A stretch of 64,000 nt of DNA from Methylobacterium amylolyticum. Lineage in GTDB: Bacteria; Pseudomonadota; Alphaproteobacteria; Rhizobiales; Beijerinckiaceae. Shown here in pieces: positions 26,523 through 35,684 of the stretch. The notes below the pieces were generated by a model. That model saw only the letters and a program-made list of their open reading frames with translations, was not told where the DNA came from and ran no database searches. The stretch lies in the NCBI RefSeq assembly GCF_030700245.1, contig NZ_JAUYZI010000004.1:62001-126000 (forward strand). Reading direction: 5' to 3'. Position 1 is the stretch's first letter, and each line of letters begins with the position of its first letter. The translations under genes and the position numbers were made by a program.

Positions 26523-28328
26523 GTGCCGCCATTCCCGACGATCCCCGCCCTGCACGCGGCCTATGCCGGCGGGCACGATCCGCGCGCGACCGTGGCCGCG
26601 GTCTACCGGCGCCTCGCCGCAATCGACGATCCCGGGATCTTCATCACCCTGGTGCCGGAGGCCGAAGCGCTGGCCGCGGCCGCCGCGCTGGGGGCCTTCG
26701 ATCCCGCGGGCAGGCCGCTCTGGGGCGTGCCCTTCGCGGTCAAGGACAACGTCGATGTCGCGGGCCTGCCGACCACCGCCGCCTGTCCGGACTTCGCCTA
26801 CATGCCGTCCGAGACGGCGCCCGCGGTCGCGCGCTTGCTCGCCGCCGGCGCGATCCTGATCGGCAAGACCAATCTCGATCAGTTCGCCACCGGGCTGGTC
26901 GGCCTGCGCACCCCCCATCCGGCGCCCCGCAACGCGATCGATCCGGCCATCGTGCCCGGCGGCTCCAGCAGCGGCTCGGCGGTCGCGGTCGCCCACGGCA
27001 TCGTCTCCTTCGCGGTCGGGACCGACACCGCGGGCTCGGGGCGGGTGCCGGCCGGGCTCAACAACGTGGTCGGCCTGAAGCCCTCGCTCGGGGCGGTGTC
27101 GAGCCGCGGCATGCTGCCGGCTTGCCGGACGCTCGACACGCTCTCGGTCTTCGCCGGCACCGTGGCCGACGCCGACGCGGCCTTCCGCGTCATGGCCGAC
27201 TACGATCCGGCCGATCCCTGGTCGCGTGCGCTGCCCGTCGCATCCGCCCCCGCCGGCCTGCCGCCCGGACTGCGCCTCGGGGTTCCGGACACCAACAGCC
27301 GCCGTTTTGGAGGAGACATCCTGTCGGAGGCGGCTTTCGATGCCACGCTCGCCGACCTCGAAGGGCTTGCCGGCCTGACCGAGCCCGTCGATCTCGCGCC
27401 GATGTTCGCGACGGCGGCCCTGCTCTACGACGGACCGTGGGTCGCCGAGCGCTACGCGGCGATCCGCGCCGTGATGGAGACGCGGCCCGACATCCTGCAC
27501 CCGATCACGCGGGCGGTCATCGCCTCCGCCGAACGTCACGGCGCGGCGGACGCCTTCGCGGGCCTCTACCGCCTCGCGGAGCTCCGGCGCGCAACGGACA
27601 GGGTCTGGGATCGGGTCGATGTCATCGCCGTGCCGACCTATCCGCGCCCGCGAACCTGTGCCGACCTGGAGGCCGACCCGATCGGGCCGAACAGCGAACT
27701 CGGCACGTACACGAACTTCGTCAACCTGCTCGACTGGTGTGCGCTGGCCGTGCCGGGCCGCTTCCGGTCCGACGGCCTCCCGGCCGGAATCACCCTGCTC
27801 GCGCCGCGCGGCGGTGACGGATTGCTTGCGGTGCTCGGCGCGCGCCTGCAGGCTGCGGCCGCCCCCGGCATCGGCGCGGGCACGACCCCCGTACCCGCGG
27901 CGGAAGCGGCGCCTGCACGAGCTCGGCCGGACGAGATCGAACTGGCGGTCGTCGGCGCGCATCTCTCCGGCCTGCCCCTCAACCGGGAACTGACCGAGCG
28001 CGGCGCCCGCTTCATCCGCGCCGCCGAGACCGGAGGCGACTACCGGCTCTACGCCCTGTCCGGCGGGCCGCCGCAGCGGCCGGGCCTCCTGCGTGTCGCC
28101 GCCGGCACCGGCGCGGCTATCGAGGCGGAGGTGTGGGCGCTGCCGGCAGCCGGCTTCGGTGCGTTCGTGGCCGGAATCCCGGCACCTCTGGGGATCGGAA
28201 CCCTCGTTCTGGCGGACGGCACACGCCCGAAGGGCTTCCTCGTCGAAGCCGCCGGCATCGACGGCGCCGCGGACATCACGCGGTTCGGTGGCTGGCGTCG
28301 CTACCTCGCCGCGCGCGCGGCAGCGTGA
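26523..28328 (+). CDS. atzF: Allophanate hydrolase
   Basis: A 601-residue protein that splits allophanate into ammonia and carbon dioxide. The amidase-signature domain (about 1-440) has the catalytic lysine in PFAVKDNVDVAG (about Lys74), the GGSSSGSAVAV cis-serine segment (about 147-150) and GTDTAGSGRVP with the nucleophile near Ser172. The C-terminal ~140 residues (from DEIELAVVGAHLSG) form the small AtzF C-terminal domain. There is no biotin urea carboxylase or biuret hydrolase in the window, so the source of allophanate is unclear. It is the last gene of the ABC-CE4 cluster. Confidence 0.9.
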   Translation: MPPFPTIPALHAAYAGGHDPRATVAAVYRRLAAIDDPGIFITLVPEAEALAAAAALGAFDPAGRPLWGVPFAVKDNVDVAGLPTTAACPDFAYMPSETAPAVARLLAAGAILIGKTNLDQFATGLVGLRTPHPAPRNAIDPAIVPGGSSSGSAVAVAHGIVSFAVGTDTAGSGRVPAGLNNVVGLKPSLGAVSSRGMLPACRTLDTLSVFAGTVADADAAFRVMADYDPADPWSRALPVASAPAGLPPGLRLGVPDTNSRRFGGDILSEAAFDATLADLEGLAGLTEPVDLAPMFATAALLYDGPWVAERYAAIRAVMETRPDILHPITRAVIASAERHGAADAFAGLYRLAELRRATDRVWDRVDVIAVPTYPRPRTCADLEADPIGPNSELGTYTNFVNLLDWCALAVPGRFRSDGLPAGITLLAPRGGDGLLAVLGARLQAAAAPGIGAGTTPVPAAEAAPARARPDEIELAVVGAHLSGLPLNRELTERGARFIRAAETGGDYRLYALSGGPPQRPGLLRVAAGTGAAIEAEVWALPAAGFGAFVAGIPAPLGIGTLVLADGTRPKGFLVEAAGIDGAADITRFGGWRRYLAARAAA

Positions 28329-28397
28329 AGCGATATCCTGGAGCGTGCCGCCGTCTCCGCGAAAGGCAGCACGCTCCGGACGCGCCGTCGCAGCCCG

Positions 28398-28825
28398 TCA
28401 GGCCGGCTGCGCTTCCACCGCGCGCACCGGCATCGGCCCGGCGCGATGGGCGGCCGCCGCTGCATCGAGCCGCCAGCGCGCGGCCCGATGGCCGGTTACG
28501 ATCTCACCTGTCGACGGCCGCTCGGCGTGGCAGCGATCCTCCGCCAGGAAGCAGTGCGCCTCGGCGCGGCTGCGCAGCGGGCCGATCGTGTCGGGATGGT
28601 GCGGATCGAGCACCACCTGACGCGCCGTGCCGGTCTCGACGATCTTGCCGGCCTACATCACAGCGATGCGGTCCTCGACCGACGCGCCGAGGTCGTGCGT
28701 GACGATGACGATCGTGAGCCCGAGGTCGCGCTGCATTTCGCGAAGCAGCCGTAGAACCGGGATCTGCACCGTGACGTCGAGCGCGGTCGTCGGCTCGGCG
28801 GCGAGCAGCACCTGCGGGCGGCATG
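28398..28825 (-). pseudogene. Peptide-type ABC transporter ATP-binding protein remnant (OppD/DppD-like)
   Basis: The minus strand keeps the second half of an ABC ATPase: CRPQVLLAAEPTTALDVTVQ, then LGLTIVIVTHDLGASVEDRIAVM, then a TAG where a tyrosine is usual, then AGKIVETG and DPHHPDTIGPLRS. Walker A and signature are absent, the Walker B aspartate is alanine, and residues are missing before EDRIAVM. It cannot encode a working subunit. Confidence 0.8.
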
Positions 28826-29045
28826 GGGGCTCTGGCGGTCCATGCCGGTGCCAGAGACCGCGTGCCGGTCGAAACCGTCCAAGACGGGGCTCGGCTACGT
28901 AGGCTTCGCGAGCGAGGCGGTAACGGGCGGCCCCCTGAATCCCACCGAAAGCATCCAGATTCACCGCAGAACGATCCGATGATCCAGAACGAATAATATT
29001 CCACTAAAGACTCTGAGATCAGATGAGCATAGCTTGGGGAGATGT

Positions 29046-30137
29046 CTATGCTGTCGCTTGCGCTCTGCGGCAGATGTGGGTCGCCCAGATACGCCGGATG
29101 GCGAACTGAGCCGGAACCTCGACAGCGTAATGGATAATCGTGGCAATGATGACGACCATCATGAGCGCGGCTGCGGTCGCTGAAAGAGCGGACCAGTTTT
29201 CCGCTTCAAGACACCGGATAATGACATGCCCAATGCTGTAGTGCGACAGATAAAGTGGATATGAGATCGCTCCAAGGAAAACCAAGGGCCGACACGCGAT
29301 CCAACGCAGATATCCTTTGCCCGCTCCCCAAACGATCCCGGAGAAGCTTAGGATCAACACGACGTAACCCGCGCTTCCAAGGCCGCCCAAGTCGACGACC
29401 GGCCCAAGGCCGGTCAGTCCGAGCGCCGTGGCCAGCGTACCGAATCCCAGAAGCCCTAGCCGTCCCATCACCAACCGCGACAGCATCATGCCAATGATGA
29501 ACAGGACGGCGTATGGCAGTTGAAGCAGTATCGCGAACCGCAGAGCCCAATCAGGCAGGACGAGTGTTCCTAGGAAGATGGCCGCGAGCCAGATCGCGCA
29601 GGCTCTTTCCGGTGCGCGCCTGAGCACGAAGGCCGCTAGCAAATAGAAAAGCACTTCGTAGCTCAAAGACCAGTGCGGCGCATCGATCGGCGCCATCTGT
29701 AACATCCGGCCGAGCATGGTCAGCCCGCCGAGCACGTGAAGGGGTGCAAGGAAGAGGCGGTTATCTACGGCGAGGACGACGAGGGTCAGGGCCGAGCAGA
29801 CGAGAAAAGTGGGGTAGAGTCGCGCCGCGCGCTGGAGTGCGAAAGTGGTAGGCGACCTCGCGCGCTCCAGCACGGGTGCAATCACGAACCCGCTGAGGAT
29901 GAAAAAGAGTTCGACCGCGAAGTGACCGTGGACCAAGCTTGGCAGGTCAGTGTTGTGTGGGCCGACGCGGACCTCGTAGCTCCAGCAGAAGTGGTGTAGC
30001 ACGACGACCAAGGCGGCCAGTCCACGCAGGGCATCCAGCGCTTGGTTCCGGGCGGCGATCGAGTCGATGGGCGATGCGGAGATAGGATTTCGCCCACGGC
30101 TGGTCATGAGCGGACATGCCGAGGCACGATCGTTCAT
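29046..30137 (-). CDS. Acyltransferase family 3 membrane protein (OafA/YrhL type)
   Basis: A 363-residue integral membrane acyltransferase with about ten hydrophobic segments. The N-terminal LDALRGLAALVVVLHH contains the family's catalytic-type histidine region and GHFAVELFFILSGFVI follows. LARLYPTFLV-like and YPLYLSHYSIGHV segments are also typical. Such enzymes O-acylate sugars of polysaccharides or lipids. The start ATG overlaps the PAP2 gene stop as ATGA, so they form an operon. The GC content is lower than in the core genes, suggesting transfer. Confidence 0.85.
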   Translation of the reverse strand: MNDRASACPLMTSRGRNPISASPIDSIAARNQALDALRGLAALVVVLHHFCWSYEVRVGPHNTDLPSLVHGHFAVELFFILSGFVIAPVLERARSPTTFALQRAARLYPTFLVCSALTLVVLAVDNRLFLAPLHVLGGLTMLGRMLQMAPIDAPHWSLSYEVLFYLLAAFVLRRAPERACAIWLAAIFLGTLVLPDWALRFAILLQLPYAVLFIIGMMLSRLVMGRLGLLGFGTLATALGLTGLGPVVDLGGLGSAGYVVLILSFSGIVWGAGKGYLRWIACRPLVFLGAISYPLYLSHYSIGHVIIRCLEAENWSALSATAAALMMVVIIATIIHYAVEVPAQFAIRRIWATHICRRAQATA

Positions 30138-31147
30138 GTCCTCGCTCTCGATGCGCCGCCGCCCCCCATCCGCACCCAACCGTCAAACGCGCCGCGGGTG
30201 AAGAGGCGACGTGCCAATTTGGAGAAAGCAGTATAGCTCAGGTCCGACCCGTACACGGCCAGTCCGATCGAGCCGATGGCGATGCAGAAGCCGACCAGAA
30301 TGTCCATCAGATAGTGGGCGCCGCAACCGATGCTGGCGACAGCCATCGTGAGGTTCAGGGCGAGGGCAGGGTAACGCGTCGCCGGCCAGAGCCAGAACGC
30401 CCACGCTCCCAGCACAGCCGATGCGGCATGGAAGCTCGGGAACGAGACGATGCCGAGGGTCGGCACGCCGAACAGGTCACGCAGCGCGCCCGATCGAAGA
30501 GCATCGTAGGTCGCGACATCCGTCGCCGCGAAGGGCCACGCCACGGTGCCGCGAAGCGCTGGGTCGAGGATAGCGACGATGCCGCGGGTCGGCAGCAGGA
30601 TGCTTACGGCCGAGGTCAGGAAGATGGCGAGGACGAAGGCGCAGAGGTAGCTGTCAAGGCGTCGAACTCGGCCAGTCACGAGACATAAAACGATGATCAC
30701 AATAGTCTGCGGTATCATGCTTTTATAGCATATTGTAAAAACCTGCACGATATCCGGCCGGCGATTGAGCCAAGCCATCCAGGCGACATGATCGAAACCC
30801 ACCGCCAAGTCCAAGGTCCGGATCAAATCATCGACCAGAGGCAGCGCAAACGCTTGAGCTTGCCAGGGTAGGATCAAGGTGATGTCGAGGATCACGACCA
30901 CGGCCACGAAGGTCTCGACTGGCACGACCAACCATGGTCTCCGCCTGAGGAAGGTTGGCAATCTGAGGGTGAGACACAGGACGATCAGCGCCAGAACCGA
31001 TGCCGGTCTCAGGGCCTGGGTCTTGAACCCGAACAGGAATGACATTCCTTCGACGAGAAGTGCACCGGCAAAGCATAGGCTAAACAAAAATGGCGATAGA
31101 TGACCGTAATACGCCCGCGCTGCTGACCGCACCTCGATCCTCGCCAT
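30134..31147 (-). CDS. PAP2-superfamily membrane phosphatase / transferase
   Basis: A 337-residue protein with about six to eight transmembrane segments. The C-terminal part has SFPSFHAASAVLGAW and GAHYLMDILVG, the two histidine-containing active-site motifs of type 2 phosphatidic acid phosphatases. The spacing is like inositolphosphorylceramide-synthase-type (PAP2 C3) members. It should act on a lipid phosphate or transfer a phospho-head group at the membrane. It is transcribed before the acyltransferase, and the pair probably modifies an envelope lipid or glycan. Lower GC than the surroundings. Confidence 0.82.
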   Translation of the reverse strand: MARIEVRSAARAYYGHLSPFLFSLCFAGALLVEGMSFLFGFKTQALRPASVLALIVLCLTLRLPTFLRRRPWLVVPVETFVAVVVILDITLILPWQAQAFALPLVDDLIRTLDLAVGFDHVAWMAWLNRRPDIVQVFTICYKSMIPQTIVIIVLCLVTGRVRRLDSYLCAFVLAIFLTSAVSILLPTRGIVAILDPALRGTVAWPFAATDVATYDALRSGALRDLFGVPTLGIVSFPSFHAASAVLGAWAFWLWPATRYPALALNLTMAVASIGCGAHYLMDILVGFCIAIGSIGLAVYGSDLSYTAFSKLARRLFTRGAFDGWVRMGGGGASRART

Positions 31148-31464
31148 GTTCTGGCGCCTCCTGAGGTACTGTTAGGCTGCAAGTCTTAATTTTGAGGTAA
31201 AATAGAACTATAAACCTATAATTGCAACATTACCGATGTACAATCCTGGGTATTTTCTTGATGTTATAATATAATTTGATCTGTTAATGGCGCATGTGTT
31301 TAATATTTATCCCGCAACAGGCCATTGCCGCGGCCGTAATCAGATCTATGCTGCACTTTTAATTTAGAAAAGGCCGCTACGGACAACGCTTCACGCGGAA
31401 GATCGTGGCGGAAGGGGGACATGTCTCTGCCGCCGCGACTGAACGTTAAGGTGTATGGGAGTGT
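31148..31464. other. AT-rich intergenic region
   Basis: About 317 bases, much of it (31170-31320) strikingly AT-rich for this genome, with runs such as TTATAATATAATTTGAT. It lies upstream of the PAP2/acyltransferase operon and presumably holds its promoter. No gene is seen. Confidence 0.6.
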
Positions 31465-31638
31465 CACCTGCTGCGCCGCGACTTACCCGAGCGCATCGCC
31501 CGAAAAGACACCTCGGCCCGTCACGTCGCCGCTTGGCAGCAGCGCCGCAACACCGCAGGCACCGGTCCTCACTGGCGCTTCACCACCATCGATGCCCGCA
31601 TCAAGCTCCGCAAACTCTACCCGACAACAGAGACGTGA
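31465..31638 (+). mobile_element. IS630-family transposase C-terminal remnant
   Basis: Frame from 31465 reads HLLRRDLPERIARKDTSARH, then AAWQQRRN and HWRFTTIDARIKLRKLYP before a TGA. The WQFTT-x-DAR-x-KL-x-x-LYP ending is the C-terminus of one IS630-type transposase subgroup. Only about 57 residues remain. Confidence 0.65.
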
Positions 31639-31781
31639 TGGTGCACGAGATCGCGACCGGCGGAACCCGCGATGCGGCCCGATCACCGCCGAGGTTGACT
31701 TGGGGCGCCAGACGTCGTCCCCACGACCCGATCGTTCAAACCCAGTGTGGCGCGCTCGGATCGGTGCGCCAGGACGCGCCG

Positions 31782-32564
31782 ATGATGCATGAGCCGAAGC
31801 CAGGTGACCGAGCGACCGCGGGCGGCGATCCTGACTCGATCCGCGCCCGTGAACTCACGTCGAAGGATAGTGCCTCCGTGGCCGCCGGGCCGTTCGTCGG
31901 GCGTCGGGCCCAACTCAGGGACGACCTCGAGAGGAGAATCCTCGCCGCGGCAGAGGAGACGTTCGCGATGAACGGCTTCGGCGGAAGCTCCGTAGCGGTG
32001 ATCGCCGCGGCGGCCGGGATATCGAAGCAAAATCTACTCTACTATTACCCAAACAAGATCGATTTATACAGGACCGTTCTCGACGATGTGCTTGAGGACT
32101 GGCTTGGCTGTATGATTGATTTCGCCGCGACGTCCAGTCGACCCGAGGAGGCGATTTCAAGGTACATCGAGGCCAAGCTGGAGTTTTCCCGGCGCCGTCC
32201 GCAGGGGTCCAGGGTCTTTGCGCTCGAGATCATTGGCGGCGCGCGAAATTACGGGAACGAGCTGAAATCCAAGATCGTCCCCGCCCTTCGTGCAGACATA
32301 GCCACGCTTGAGCGTTTGCTGGGCTCGCGGGACGACGACAGGATCAACGCCGAGCACCTGTTCTTCATCATCTGGGCATCCACCCAATCATATGCCGACT
32401 TCTCGGCACAGATGGAGTTGATCCTCGATCGCAAGCCGCTCGCAGCGCAGGATTTTGAGGCCGCCCGTTCGACCCTCACGCGCCTGGTGCTGAACTCGCT
32501 TGGGCTGCCCTCGCCCATGACCGGCGCTAGGGTCGAGACTCGATCAGCACCAGAAGGCGATTAG
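31782..32564 (+). CDS. TetR/AcrR family regulator (RutR-like C-terminal domain)
   Basis: A 260-residue regulator. After a polar N-terminal ~45 residues, the HTH is at about 48-95: RILAAAEETFAMNGFGGSSV, AAAAGISKQNLLYYYPNKIDLY. The C-terminal ligand-binding part has YIEAKLEFSRRRPQGSRVFA and LFFIIWASTQSYADF, matching the RutR group of pyrimidine-sensing repressors. The two ATGs at 31782 and 31785 are possible starts. Its target is unclear since the next gene is on the other strand and a repeat lies immediately downstream. Confidence 0.85.
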   Translation: MMHEPKPGDRATAGGDPDSIRARELTSKDSASVAAGPFVGRRAQLRDDLERRILAAAEETFAMNGFGGSSVAVIAAAAGISKQNLLYYYPNKIDLYRTVLDDVLEDWLGCMIDFAATSSRPEEAISRYIEAKLEFSRRRPQGSRVFALEIIGGARNYGNELKSKIVPALRADIATLERLLGSRDDDRINAEHLFFIIWASTQSYADFSAQMELILDRKPLAAQDFEAARSTLTRLVLNSLGLPSPMTGARVETRSAPEGD

Positions 32565-32570
32565 AGCGCT

Positions 32571-32615
32571 CTCCGCCGAAGTGGATACCGGTTCGGCGAA
32601 AGAGAGCGCGTCAAA
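32571..32615 (+). repeat. Dispersed repeat, family C copy 1
   Basis: CGCTCTCCGCCGAAGTGG, then ACCGGTTCGGCGAAAGAG. The reverse complement of 35685-35731 matches with few changes. It has internal dyad symmetry (CCGCCGAA...TTCGGCG). Confidence 0.7.
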
Positions 32616-32844
32616 ACAAGGACTTGGAGTCGAGCACGATTGCAACGCGATCGGGAACGGCTCTAAGGGGGTGACGGTCCGCGGCGACGACCGCATTCAG
32701 GATCTGGAAGATGACCCTGGAGGGCGGCGTGGCCGAAGCACTGGACGTCGTGGACGCTGGCAGCCCGTGGGATCTCTGCCGACTCAGGGCATCACGCGCC
32801 GCGATCGAACATAGCAGACGCGTCTTTGACCACGAGCGATACGA

Positions 32845-33735
32845 CTACTTCAACGCCGACAGAGCACGTTCCAGATCGCTCCCCTGATCGGGCGTGAGGG
32901 AGACCAGCGGTGGCTGCGGCTGCTTCCAGACCGGGTCATGATGAATGGTCGAAACGGCCCACTTCACCGCGGGGACCAGGGGAAACTTCGAGAGGGTCTC
33001 GCGGACGGCCAGGGCCTCGGCGCCGGCCTCGCGGCCCGCCGCCGTCCCCCGCGACCGCCACGCCACCTGCGCCAGTGCGCCGTTCACGTTGGTCGTCGCG
33101 GAGATGCACCCGGCAAATCCGTGCTCGTCCGCGGACGCCAGGGTGCCTTCGGACGAGGGGAACACCGCGATCTTGGGAACGCGGCGCGCCAGTTCCCTGG
33201 CGTAGGACAGGTCGCCGGACGAGTCCTTCACCCCCCGCAGGATGTCCGGGTTCCCGTCCGCCAAGCGTTCCACGGCATCGATGGGGTAAGGGACGCCGGA
33301 GAATTGCGGGATATGGTACAGGTAGAGCCCTGCCTTGCCGGGTCGGACCGCGTCGATGATCCGTTGGACGTAGCCGATCAACGCGCCCTCCCCCACCCCC
33401 TTGTAGTAGAAGGGCGGAACCAGGAGCGCGCCAGCGAAACCCAGATCGTCGGCCGCCTGGGTCAGGGCGATCGCGTCGGCGATGGCGGCCGCGCCCGTCC
33501 CGACCATGAAGCGATCCATCGGCAAGCCGGACTGCGAGATCGTCGTCATCGCGGCCAGCCGTTGCCGCACCGAGAAGGAGGTCGCCTCGCCGGTCGTCCC
33601 CAACAGGTTGACCGCGTCGCAGCCTCCGGTTTCGAGGAGCCATCCGCAATGCCCGACCAGCCGATCCGGGTCGATCTCCCCGCGCGCGTCGATGGGTGTC
33701 GTCGCGGCGGCGATCACACCTGACAACATCGTCAT
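32845..33735 (-). CDS. Dihydrodipicolinate synthase family (DapA/NanA-like) aldolase
   Basis: A 296-residue class I aldolase. Residues near 44-50 (LLGTTGEATSFS) form the GTTGE motif; LYLYHIPQFSG holds the active-site tyrosine; LRGVKDSSGDLSY holds the Schiff-base lysine. The family includes DapA, N-acetylneuraminate lyase and KDG-type aldolases; the substrate is not decidable by eye. It is isolated, with an MFS remnant upstream on the same strand, which suggests it was part of a sugar-acid catabolic unit that has lost its transporter. Confidence 0.87.
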   Translation of the reverse strand: MTMLSGVIAAATTPIDARGEIDPDRLVGHCGWLLETGGCDAVNLLGTTGEATSFSVRQRLAAMTTISQSGLPMDRFMVGTGAAAIADAIALTQAADDLGFAGALLVPPFYYKGVGEGALIGYVQRIIDAVRPGKAGLYLYHIPQFSGVPYPIDAVERLADGNPDILRGVKDSSGDLSYARELARRVPKIAVFPSSEGTLASADEHGFAGCISATTNVNGALAQVAWRSRGTAAGREAGAEALAVRETLSKFPLVPAVKWAVSTIHHDPVWKQPQPPLVSLTPDQGSDLERALSALK

Positions 33736-33834
33736 GGTCTCGCTCTCTCTCTACGGGTTTGGAGCTTCGGGTCGGCTGGACGGGTCGGCCCTTGCGCAAG
33801 GATCGCCAAGGCCGGCCTCACTGAGCATCGGGTC

Positions 33835-34060
33835 TCATGCGGCTCGGATTTGCGCCGCGATCCTGCGGGCTTCGCCGAAGCGGGCGTTCACGACGATCCG
33901 CGTCACCACCGCGGCGACGAGCGCGAGACCACCGAAGTAGGAAAGCCGGCCTCGAAGCTGTGCGTCTCCTGCCGGATCCAGCCGACCACGTAGGGGCCAA
34001 TGAACCCGCCGAGATTCCCGATCGAATTGATCAGCGCGACCCGGCAGGCACTCTGAGCGA
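33835..34060 (-). pseudogene. Major facilitator transporter C-terminal remnant
   Basis: Minus-strand pieces: ALINSIGNLGGFIGPYVVGW and QETHSFEAG in one frame, then YFGGLALVAAVVTRIVVNAR to a stop in another. These are the last two helices of an MFS anion:cation symporter (tartrate/hexuronate subgroup). The rest is missing and a frameshift separates the pieces. Confidence 0.75.
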
Positions 34061-34140
34061 CCATCGTAAGATGCATGATTTCCGCTCTGTGGGTTTGCAG
34101 GGGCAACTTACCGACTTGCGAATTTAGGAAAACCCGCGCT

Positions 34141-34164
34141 TTTCCTTCTTCAGATGAAGGGAAA
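34141..34164. promoter_or_regulatory. Possible operator upstream of a LysR gene
   Basis: TTTCCTTC and GAAGGGAAA form an imperfect inverted repeat around TTCAGAT immediately before the LysR start. It may be an autoregulatory site; it also overlaps the likely ribosome binding site. Confidence 0.3.
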
Positions 34165-34172
34165 TCCGACGT

Positions 34173-35045
34173 TTGAACACGCGCTTTCTAGCGACGCTCT
34201 GCGCCGTCGCCGACACGGGATCGCTGGCCGCCGCAGCTCGAGCGCTGAACCTGTCGAATGCCGCGGTGACGGAGCAGATCCGGGCCCTGGAGCGGGAGCT
34301 TGGGGTGCGCCTGATCCAACGACAGGGGCGATCCGTGGCGCTCACGAGCGAGGGATTCGCAGTCGTAGGTGCGGGGAGAGATATTCTGGCTCGGGTGTCC
34401 GATCTCAAGCAGGTCGTGCAGCTCAATCAGCTACGCGGCAGCTTGCGAATCGGATCGATTTCTACGGCGCTGATCTCAATCGTCCCGTCTGGATTGCGAA
34501 TGATGGCAGAGCATTATCCCGAAATCGCCATCAATATTGTGCCCGGCACATCTTCGCACCTTCAGCGCATGCTGGAACTGAACGAGATCGATTGCGCCAT
34601 CACGGTCAAGCCGCGACTTCTATTGACTAAGGGCGTCGGATGGCACCTCGTTCGGCGCGAGCCGCTCACATTGATCAGCCCGCATGATATCGATTTCGAG
34701 AATGTTACAGACTATTTCTCATCCAAACCCTTGATCCGAATGGACAGAAATTCGGCGACAGGAACGATCGTGACAGATTTTTTGGATCACGTTGGCATAT
34801 CGCCTGTGGAACTGTTCGAGATGGACGCGCAGGAAACCATCGTCATGTTGGTGTCCCAGGGCCTTGGAATTTCACTCCTGCCTGATTATGGGTTCTACAC
34901 CAACGATCAAAGGCCAATCCGCAAGATTATTGTAAGCAAAACCTGTTTCATGCGTGATATAGGAATTTTGTATCGCCAAGGCGCCAAAAGAGCGCTCGTT
35001 GATGCTTTATTCAAATCCCTGTCTGACACGGTGATTGTAGCATGA
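34173..35045 (+). CDS. LysR family transcriptional regulator
   Basis: A 290-residue LysR protein starting at a TTG (MNTRFLATLCAVADTGS). The HTH is in LAAAARALNLSNAAVTEQI, followed by RALERELGVRLIQRQGR. The effector domain is full length. The second half is AT-richer than normal. It is divergent from the MFS remnant and the DapA-like gene and probably once controlled them. Confidence 0.87.
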   Translation: MNTRFLATLCAVADTGSLAAAARALNLSNAAVTEQIRALERELGVRLIQRQGRSVALTSEGFAVVGAGRDILARVSDLKQVVQLNQLRGSLRIGSISTALISIVPSGLRMMAEHYPEIAINIVPGTSSHLQRMLELNEIDCAITVKPRLLLTKGVGWHLVRREPLTLISPHDIDFENVTDYFSSKPLIRMDRNSATGTIVTDFLDHVGISPVELFEMDAQETIVMLVSQGLGISLLPDYGFYTNDQRPIRKIIVSKTCFMRDIGILYRQGAKRALVDALFKSLSDTVIVA

Positions 35046-35255
35046 AAGCAGCTTGACGACTCATGCTGTCGATACGATAGGATAAAGATACTGTCCTCTG
35101 CGGGCCAAGCTGCCCGGGTCCAGCATGGTCAGCCCGCGCACCGGTCCCACGTGGCTGGCACCAGATACCCAAGGCGGCTGGGTGTGGCTCGTTTGAGGTG
35201 AGGCGCTGGGTCTGCCGGGATTGGCTTTGTCCTGCTGAGCGGCGGGAGCGATGCG

Positions 35256-35655
35256 ATGCCCCTCGCGATCACACGCCCGGACCGGACGGCCGCGGATCTG
35301 CACCGGGCGGCGCGTTCCGGTCGCACCGTTGCCCGAGCCCGGCGCCGTCTGGCGATCGCCGCCAGTCTACAGGGCTGCACGCCCACGCAGGCGGCCGAGC
35401 GTACCGGGATGCCGCGACAGACGCTGCGGGACCGGGTGCACTGCTACAACGCGGAAGGGGTCGCCGTATGCGCCCGAACTCAATCCGGTCGAGAGGATCT
35501 GGCAGTATCTGCGTCGCAACACGCTCGCCCATCGCCTCTACGAAACCGACGAGGACATCGTCGAGGCGTGCTGCGAGACGTGGAACTGCCTCATCGCCAC
35601 GCCAGACACCGTCACCGCCATCACAGCGCGCACATGGGCGAACGTGTCGGCGTAA
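35256..35655 (+). mobile_element. IS630-family transposase with internal deletion
   Basis: The N-terminal HTH part (PLAITRPDRTAADLHRAARS ... RRRLAIAASLQGCTPTQAAE, RQTLRDRVHCYNAEGVA) joins abruptly near 35460 to the C-terminal catalytic end in another frame (PYAPELNPVERIWQYLRRNT, then ETDEDIVEACCETWN). The middle with the first two catalytic acids is missing. Terminal inverted repeats were not identified. Confidence 0.8.
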
Positions 35656-35684
35656 GCCGCCGTCGGTATAAGCCCTCGCTCCGA

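Noticed and set aside
32616..32844. Short frame fragments between the TetR gene and the DapA-like gene
   Set aside because: No start, ribosome site or family-like sequence; treated as spacer after the repeat.
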